DNA of 64,000 bases, taken from Pantoea sp. A4 (GTDB taxonomy: Bacteria > Pseudomonadota > Gammaproteobacteria > Enterobacterales > Enterobacteriaceae). The stretch spans positions 1 to 64,000 of the forward strand of contig NZ_ALXE01000029.1 in NCBI RefSeq assembly GCF_000295955.2, read 5' to 3'. Made by a program: the position numbers and the translations under genes. A model generated the notes under the pieces. It saw only the letters and a program-made list of their open reading frames with translations. It had not been told where the DNA came from and did no database searches. This document shows positions 58,906-64,000 of this stretch, in pieces; within the stretch, counting starts at the first letter, position 1; the number at the start of each line of letters is the position of its first letter.

Positions 58906-61125
58906 TCAGTAGCGTAACAGGCGCAATCCATTAGCCACCACCAACAAACTGGCACCGACATCGGCAAATACGGCCATCCACAGCGTACCCATGCCGGCAA
59001 AGGTCAGGGCGAGGAACAGGGCTTTGATGCCCAACGCGAGGGCGATGTTCTGCATCAGAATGGCGTAAGTACGTTTGGATAACTGCACAAATTGCGGGAT
59101 CTTACGCAGGTCATCATCCATAAGTGCCACATCGGCGGTTTCCAGCGCGGTATCCGTTCCCATTGCGCCCATGGCAAAGCCTATGTTGGCAGCGGCTAAG
59201 GCCGGTGCGTCATTGATGCCGTCACCCACCATGCCGGTGACGCCTTCACCGGCATAATTTTCTACCGCCTGACGTTTGTCATCGGGCAACTGGTCACCCA
59301 GGGCCTGATCGATACCGACCTGCGCGGCAATAGCCTGAGCGGTGTGGGGATTATCGCCGCTCAGCATCACGGTTTTTACGCCCAGCGCATGCAGTTGCTG
59401 GATAGCCTGCTGGCTGGTGGTTTTAACCGTATCCGCAACGGCGAACAGGGCGAGCACTTGCGTGCCGTCATTTAGCAGCACCACGGTTTTGCCGATGCTC
59501 TCCAGCTCGCGGACTTTGCGTTCGGTTTGCGCATCGCAGCCGCTGGTTTCCCGCGTCAGGCGGAGGTTGCCCAAATAATAGGTTTGCTCGTCTAGCGTGC
59601 CGCGAATGCCTCGACCGGGCAGGGCGATAAAGGCTTGCAGGCTGGCGCGCTGTGTGTCAGCACTGGCGCGGGCGATGGCCTGAGAAACCGGGTGGTCTGA
59701 CTGGCTGGCAAGGCTCCCTGCAATCGCAATCACCTGCTGTTGCGGCAATCCGGTGCAGCTGATGACATCCGTCTGTACCGGTTTGCCCTGAGTCAGGGTG
59801 CCGGTTTTATCCAGCGCCAGCCAGCGTAGTTTGCGCCCCTGTTCCAGATAGACGCCACCTTTGATCAAAATACCGCGTCGGGCTGCGGCGGTCAGACCGC
59901 TGACCAGGGTGACCGGCGTTGAGATAACCAGCGCACACGGGCAGGCGATGACCAGCATCACCAACGCTTTATAGAGGGAAGGTTGCCAGCCGCTGAGGCC
60001 AAACAGCGGCGGGATAATCGCCACGGCCAGTGCCAGCAAGAATACGCACGGGGTATAGATGCGGGAGAAGCGATCGACAAAACGTTGAGTCGGGGCTTTT
60101 GCCCCGTGGGCCTGTTCGACGGCGTGGATGATACGCGCCAGAGTGGTGTTACTGGCGCTGGCCGTCACGCGATAATCGACGCTGCCGGTCTGGTTAATGG
60201 TGCCAGCAAAAACTTTGTCGCCCACGTTTTTGTCCACGGGTAAACTTTCACCGGTGATCGGTGCCTGATCAATCGTGGTTTGCCCGCGTACAATCTCGCC
60301 ATCCAGGGCAATGCGTTCACCGGGTTTCACCCGCACCAGGCGGTCCAGTTCTACGCTAGCGGCGGCACAGGATTGCCAACTGCCATCCGCTTGCTGCACG
60401 GTAGCGGTGTCGGGTGTGAGCTGCATCAGGGAACTGATGGCGTTGCGGGCGCGATCCAGCGAACGGGCCTCGATCAGTTCAGCAATAGTGAAAAGCACCA
60501 TTACCATCGCGGCTTCGGGCCACTGACCGAGCAGCAGTGCGCCGGTAACCGCAATACTCATTAACGCGTTGATGTTGAGATTAAGATTACGTAGCGCAAT
60601 CCAGCCCTTTTTATAGGTTGTCAGGCCGCAGGCAGCAATCGCTACCAGCGCCAGCACTGCTTCCACCCCTTGCGGTAAGGTCATCCAGTCTGCGATTTCA
60701 GCGGCGGCGGCGGCAACACCCGCTAAGGCGAGGGGCCACCAGGGTTTGGCTTGAGTGTTAACGGGTGCCGGGTTGGTGCCGGTTTCGGGTGTGAACCCCA
60801 GAGAGCGGATCGCCTCCAGTACGCGTTCCAGCGCCTGAGGCTGATGCGTAACCAGCAATACGCGCTGCATCAGGTTAAATTCCAGCGCGCTGACTTCCGC
60901 CATATTGCCGAGTTTTTTCCGTAGCAGCGTCTCTTCAACCGGGCAATCCATCTGCATGATACGAATCGCGGTTTTCACTCCACCCGCCACCTGTTCGCTG
61001 CCTGCCAGGTGCGTTAAGGTTTCGCTGGCTGCCTGGCAGCAGCTTTGGGCGCAGCTATCGGAGGCTGACGCGGTGGGTTTCACGATCGCGGAGGGGCGAG
61101 GGTTTTCATCAGGAATCAGACGCAT
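58906..61125 (-). CDS. zntA: Zn/Cd/Pb-exporting P1B-type ATPase
   Basis: A protein of 739 residues. The N-terminus has a Cys cluster (SCAQSCCQA) and a metal-binding domain with MDCPVEE. Membrane core with CPCALVIS metal site, GESLPV phosphatase loop, DKTGTLTQGKP phosphorylation site, SDHPVSQAI (HP motif) and VGDGINDAPALAAANIG. CPC plus the downstream Asp/Lys arrangement fits the Zn/Cd/Pb group and ZntA. The promoter has a 19-base spacer typical of MerR control, shared with the divergent regulator. Confidence 0.9.
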   Translation of the reverse strand: MRLIPDENPRPSAIVKPTASASDSCAQSCCQAASETLTHLAGSEQVAGGVKTAIRIMQMDCPVEETLLRKKLGNMAEVSALEFNLMQRVLLVTHQPQALERVLEAIRSLGFTPETGTNPAPVNTQAKPWWPLALAGVAAAAAEIADWMTLPQGVEAVLALVAIAACGLTTYKKGWIALRNLNLNINALMSIAVTGALLLGQWPEAAMVMVLFTIAELIEARSLDRARNAISSLMQLTPDTATVQQADGSWQSCAAASVELDRLVRVKPGERIALDGEIVRGQTTIDQAPITGESLPVDKNVGDKVFAGTINQTGSVDYRVTASASNTTLARIIHAVEQAHGAKAPTQRFVDRFSRIYTPCVFLLALAVAIIPPLFGLSGWQPSLYKALVMLVIACPCALVISTPVTLVSGLTAAARRGILIKGGVYLEQGRKLRWLALDKTGTLTQGKPVQTDVISCTGLPQQQVIAIAGSLASQSDHPVSQAIARASADTQRASLQAFIALPGRGIRGTLDEQTYYLGNLRLTRETSGCDAQTERKVRELESIGKTVVLLNDGTQVLALFAVADTVKTTSQQAIQQLHALGVKTVMLSGDNPHTAQAIAAQVGIDQALGDQLPDDKRQAVENYAGEGVTGMVGDGINDAPALAAANIGFAMGAMGTDTALETADVALMDDDLRKIPQFVQLSKRTYAILMQNIALALGIKALFLALTFAGMGTLWMAVFADVGASLLVVANGLRLLRY

Positions 61126-61156
61126 TTTCTTTGTCCAGTCGATTAACTATACTGGC

Positions 61157-61187
61157 ATTAAAAACCCTGAAGCTGCTACAGGGTCAA
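61157..61187 (-). promoter_or_regulatory. MerR-type promoter of the metal ATPase
   Basis: On the minus strand, TTGACC and TTTAAT are separated by 19 bases, the long spacer that MerR regulators untwist. The spacer holds the inverted repeat ACCCTG / CAGGGT (61164-61184). Confidence 0.85.
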
Positions 61188-61205
61188 GCCGAAGAGGAAA
61201 AATAA

Positions 61206-61661
61206 ATGAAGACAGGTGAACTGGCGACGCTCGCGGGCTGCCCGGTAGAGACGGTGCGTTATTACGAAAAGTCGGGTCTGCTGCATGCGCCGCTGCGGGG
61301 CGAAAATAATTACCGTCACTACGATCACACCCACGTTGAGCGGCTGATGTTTATTCGCCGCTGCCGCGCGCTGGATATGACCCAGGATGAAATCCGTGCG
61401 TTGCTCGAAGCCAAAGAGTCGCAGGAACCGCACTGCGGCAAAATTGATGCGATCATCAGTGAGCACCTGCACCACGTTCAGCAACGTATTCAGGAGTTGC
61501 AGGCGCTGGAACAACAGCTCAAAGCGTTGAATCAGCACTGTAATGCCGATCGGAGTATGAGTGAGTGCGGTATTTTGCGCGAACTGAAAGAGCCGACAGA
61601 AGGGGATAACAGTCTGCTGGAGATCCCCAATGGGCATCTTGCTGGGGTGCATTCGCATTAA
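61206..61661 (+). CDS. Cd(II)/Pb(II)-responsive MerR-family regulator (CadR/PbrR type)
   Basis: A protein of 151 residues: helix-turn-helix KTGELATLAGCPVETVRYYEKSGLL, then a dimerisation helix and Cys77, Cys112 and Cys121, positions that correspond closely to the metal ligands of CadR/PbrR. The His-containing C-terminus (GHLAGVHSH) is also like CadR. It is divergent from the ATPase gene and binds the shared promoter. ZntR would have a CC pair near 114, which is absent, so Cd/Pb sensing is likelier than Zn. Confidence 0.88.
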   Translation: MKTGELATLAGCPVETVRYYEKSGLLHAPLRGENNYRHYDHTHVERLMFIRRCRALDMTQDEIRALLEAKESQEPHCGKIDAIISEHLHHVQQRIQELQALEQQLKALNQHCNADRSMSECGILRELKEPTEGDNSLLEIPNGHLAGVHSH

Positions 61662-61692
61662 AAAAAACCTGGAGCCCTTAACCGACTCCAGG
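61661..61692 (-). terminator. Rho-independent terminator of the tartrate/glycerate operon
   Basis: On the minus strand CCTGGAG / CTCCAGG forms a 7-bp stem with an 11-base loop, followed by at least seven T. It lies 18 bases beyond the kinase stop. Confidence 0.88.
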
Positions 61693-61709
61693 CAAAGCAG
61701 AGAAAAGCG

Positions 61710-62969
61710 TTAAACAATTAAAATGGCACGGATATCGTTCACATTTGTCAGGGTCGGGCCGGTGATCACCAGCTCGTTGGTGGCCTGAAAATAGCTGTAG
61801 CTGTCATGGGCATCGAGATAATCACGCGCGCTAACACCGGCGGCGTTGCCGCGTTGTAGCGTATCGGGGCCGATAATCGCGCCGGCGGCATCTTCGGTGC
61901 CGTCAATGCCATCGGTATCGCCAGCGATAGCCCAAATACCGCTCTCGCCTTGTAACGCGCAGGCCAGGCTTAACAGGAACTCGGTGTTGCGTCCGCCTTT
62001 ACCGGCTTTGCCGCCGCTGACGGTAACGGTGGTTTCGCCGCCGGAAAGCAAGACTGCCGGGCCAGCAAGGGGCTGACCGTACTGCTTTACCGAACGGGCA
62101 ATGCCAGCCATCACAATCGCCGCTTCGCGACTTTCACCCTCAATGGCATCCCCTAAAATCAGGGGCGTAATGCCATGACGGCGGGCGGCATCTGCCGCCG
62201 CTTGCAGTGCGAGTGACGGCGTGGCAATCAGGTGCGTTTGCGCATTATCGTCCGCACTTTCACTGGCGACGGTCTGACTCAGATGACGGCGCACCGCATC
62301 CGGCAACGGGATCTGATAGCGATCCAGCAGCGCGAGTGCCTGTTGTGGGGTACTGTCATCCGCTACCGTCGGGCCTGATGCAACATCAGCCGGATTATCA
62401 CCCGGTACATCGCTGATGATCAGCGACACCAGACGAGCAGGGCGCGCCAGTTTCGCCAACTTGCCGCCTTTAATGGCGGAAAGATGACGTCGCACCAGGT
62501 TCATCTCCTTGATGTTGGCCCCGCTGTGCAGCAGTGAGCGGGTGATGGCCTGCTTGTCTGCCAACGTCAGTCCTGCGGCTGGCAGTGCCAGCAGCGCAGA
62601 ACCGCCACCTGAGATCAGCGCCAGCACTAAATCATTCGGGGTTAACCCTTGTAGCGCTTCGACTACCTGACGTGCGGCGCTTTCACTCATCTCATCGGCG
62701 ACCGGGTGGGCCGCCTGTAAAATGGTGATGCGTCCGGCCGGGACAGCATGGCCATAACGTGTTACCACCACGCCACTCACATCCACATCCGGCCATGCTG
62801 CATCCACCGCCGCTGCCATCGCCGCCGATGCTTTGCCTGCGCCAATCACCACGCAGCGGCCAGCGGGTTTTTCCGGTAGTGCCGGAGGGACGACAGGCCC
62901 CGGCCGGGCGCTGTCAACCGCAGAGGAAAACAGATCCCACAGCAGGGATCTGGCGTCTTCATTGCGCAT
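61710..62969 (-). CDS. Glycerate 2-kinase / TtuD-like (MOFRL family)
   Basis: A protein of 419 residues: VVIGAGKASAAMAAA, ALISGGGSALLALPA, IISDVPGDNPADVASGPT and the MOFRL C-terminal part with LLSGGETTVTVSGGKAGKGGRNTEF and IAGDTDGIDGTEDAAG. The family was first named hydroxypyruvate reductase (TtuD) but acts as glycerate 2-kinase. It follows the tartrate/malate dehydrogenase gene by two bases, as in the Agrobacterium ttu cluster, suggesting tartrate to glycerate to 2-phosphoglycerate. Confidence 0.9.
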   Translation of the reverse strand: MRNEDARSLLWDLFSSAVDSARPGPVVPPALPEKPAGRCVVIGAGKASAAMAAAVDAAWPDVDVSGVVVTRYGHAVPAGRITILQAAHPVADEMSESAARQVVEALQGLTPNDLVLALISGGGSALLALPAAGLTLADKQAITRSLLHSGANIKEMNLVRRHLSAIKGGKLAKLARPARLVSLIISDVPGDNPADVASGPTVADDSTPQQALALLDRYQIPLPDAVRRHLSQTVASESADDNAQTHLIATPSLALQAAADAARRHGITPLILGDAIEGESREAAIVMAGIARSVKQYGQPLAGPAVLLSGGETTVTVSGGKAGKGGRNTEFLLSLACALQGESGIWAIAGDTDGIDGTEDAAGAIIGPDTLQRGNAAGVSARDYLDAHDSYSYFQATNELVITGPTLTNVNDIRAILIV

Positions 62970-62971
62970 AG

Positions 62972-64000
62972 TTATACCGTTTCTGCCACGTTGATTTTGG
63001 CTTCGATGTACGCCACGACAGCGCGCGTCACTTCAGCAGTATTGGCTTTTCCGCCGACATCAGGAGTCAGAATGCCTTTGGCGCAGGTATCCTCAATGCC
63101 TTCCATGATTAACTTCGCCGCATCATGTTCACCGAGGTGCTCCAGCATCTGCACCGCAGTCCAGAAGGTCGCGATAGGGTTCGCAATCCCTTTGCCGGTG
63201 ATATCAAATGCAGAACCATGAATCGGTTCAAACATGGAAGGGAAACGCTGTTCTGGATCGATGTTGGCGGTTGGCGCAACACCCAGACTGCCAGCCAGTG
63301 CGCCTGCCAGGTCGGAGAGAATATCCGCATGCAGGTTAGTCGCAACGATCGTGTCCAGGCTTTGTGGATGCAGGGTCATACGGTGTGTCATCGCATCGAC
63401 CAGCATTTTGTCCCAGCTCACGTCCGGGAACTCCAGCGCCACTTCAGCGGCAATCTCATCCCACATCACCATGCCGTGACGCTGGGCGTTAGACTTGGTC
63501 ACTACCGTCAGTAACTTACGTGGGCGAGACTGCGCCAGCTTAAAGGCATAACGCATGATACGGGTGACACCCACGCGGGTGAAAATCGCCACTTCAGTGC
63601 CCACTTCTTCCGGTAAGCCACGGTGCGCACGACCGCCGTTACCAGAATATTCACCTTCAGAGTTCTCACGTACGATCACCCAATCCAAATCGCCTGGGCC
63701 GCGGTTGCGCAGTGGCGAGGTCACACCCGGCAGAATTTTGGTCGGACGCACGTTGGCGTACTGGTCAAAGCCCTGGCAAATCGGCAGACGCAGGCCCCAT
63801 AAGGTGATGTGATCCGGGACATCTGGCGCGCCCACCGCGCCGAAGTAGATCGCATCAAATTTTTTCAGGGTTTGCAGGCCATCTTCCGGCATCATCACGC
63901 CATGCTGCTTATAGTAATCTGAGCCCCAGTCAAAGGTTTCGATATCAAATTTCAGCTCGCTGTTTTGGCGTTCCAGCGCGCGCAGCACTTCAACACCAGC
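62972..64000 (-). CDS. Tartrate / D-malate dehydrogenase (TtuC/DmlA-like), 5' end outside window
   Basis: At least 342 residues of the beta-decarboxylating dehydrogenase family; the frame stays open to base 64000. Visible: FGAVGAPDVPDHITLWGLRLPICQGFDQYANVRP, VRENSEGEYSGNGGR, TKSNAQRHGMVMWDEI, ATNLHADILSDLAGALAGSLGVAP and PIHGSAFDITGKGIANPIA, the NAD and Mg sites of DmlA/TtuC. E. coli DmlA is 361 residues, so only about 20 are missing. It oxidises D-malate or tartrate. In an operon with the glycerate kinase. Confidence 0.92.
   Translation of the reverse strand, partial: AGVEVLRALERQNSELKFDIETFDWGSDYYKQHGVMMPEDGLQTLKKFDAIYFGAVGAPDVPDHITLWGLRLPICQGFDQYANVRPTKILPGVTSPLRNRGPGDLDWVIVRENSEGEYSGNGGRAHRGLPEEVGTEVAIFTRVGVTRIMRYAFKLAQSRPRKLLTVVTKSNAQRHGMVMWDEIAAEVALEFPDVSWDKMLVDAMTHRMTLHPQSLDTIVATNLHADILSDLAGALAGSLGVAPTANIDPEQRFPSMFEPIHGSAFDITGKGIANPIATFWTAVQMLEHLGEHDAAKLIMEGIEDTCAKGILTPDVGGKANTAEVTRAVVAYIEAKINVAETV

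Overview
The window is chromosomal DNA of a Gram-negative enterobacterium. Gene density, Shine-Dalgarno starts and many close homologues of Escherichia coli proteins (YdfG, YeaE, NemA, SoxS/MarA, MazEF, ZntA, DmlA) point to Enterobacterales. The membrane PQQ glucose dehydrogenase, the three-subunit gluconate 2-dehydrogenase and the Rhs loci suggest an Erwiniaceae member (Pantoea/Erwinia type). That placement is inference. No rRNA, tRNA, CRISPR array, prophage or insertion sequence was recognised.

Layout. 1-2131: the end of an Rhs locus, with the C-terminus of an Rhs protein carrying a GIY-YIG nuclease-like toxin tip, its overlapping immunity gene, a frameshifted orphan immunity gene and an orphan piece of Rhs core. 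2181-9688: small-molecule catabolism: a 2-hydroxyacid dehydrogenase, a DAO-type oxidase / Rid protein / ornithine cyclodeaminase-like set with a divergent AraC regulator and an APC permease, and an alpha/beta hydrolase. 9746-20935: MFS exporter, YtcJ-like amidohydrolase, isochorismatase-like hydrolase, then a signalling block with a stand-alone receiver, a 1854-residue pseudokinase/ATPase/GAF/PAS/histidine kinase and a FixJ-type regulator. A near-perfect Fur box lies upstream of the FixJ-type gene. 21415-22668: a MarA/SoxS-like activator and a mazEF-type toxin-antitoxin pair with twin operators. 22710-27505: a ROK-regulated sugar cluster (epimerase, P-loop kinase, SSS symporter and small membrane partner). 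27541-29584: MarR and a UbiD-family decarboxylase. 29585-30581: about 1 kb without a credible gene.

30582-36681 is the most unusual part: seven tightly packed co-directional genes. They encode a tail-anchored coiled-coil protein, a 931-residue FtsK/SpoIIIE ATPase with one intact and one apparently degenerate ATPase module, three small helical proteins sharing a [WY]-x-[DG] turn near residue 40 as in WXG100 proteins, a 332-residue coiled-coil protein and a membrane protein with long helices. This resembles the EssC/EccC-plus-WXG100 core of type VII secretion, but in a diderm and without the other known T7SS components.

36752-45414: Kdo hydroxylase, DJ-1/PfpI protein, LysE exporter, alpha/beta hydrolase, AraC/SDR pair, two tiny membrane proteins, an old yellow enzyme, a membrane protein and a GNAT. 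45478-54633: an XRE-cupin regulator whose start codon lies inside a palindrome; an NTT-like transporter and aldo/keto reductase; a PadR regulator with a membrane partner; a five-gene cluster (Tat-exported cupin, ABM monooxygenase, PEBP, tautomerase, YdfG-like SDR); and a PQQ glucose dehydrogenase. Three promoters here share one box over the -10 element, suggesting a local PadR regulon. 54705-58496: gluconate 2-dehydrogenase, convergent with the glucose dehydrogenase, giving glucose to gluconate to 2-ketogluconate oxidation at the periplasmic face. 58906-61661: a Zn/Cd/Pb P-type ATPase with a divergent CadR/PbrR-type regulator. 61710-64000: tartrate/glycerate catabolism (TtuD-like kinase and a tartrate/D-malate dehydrogenase running off the right edge).
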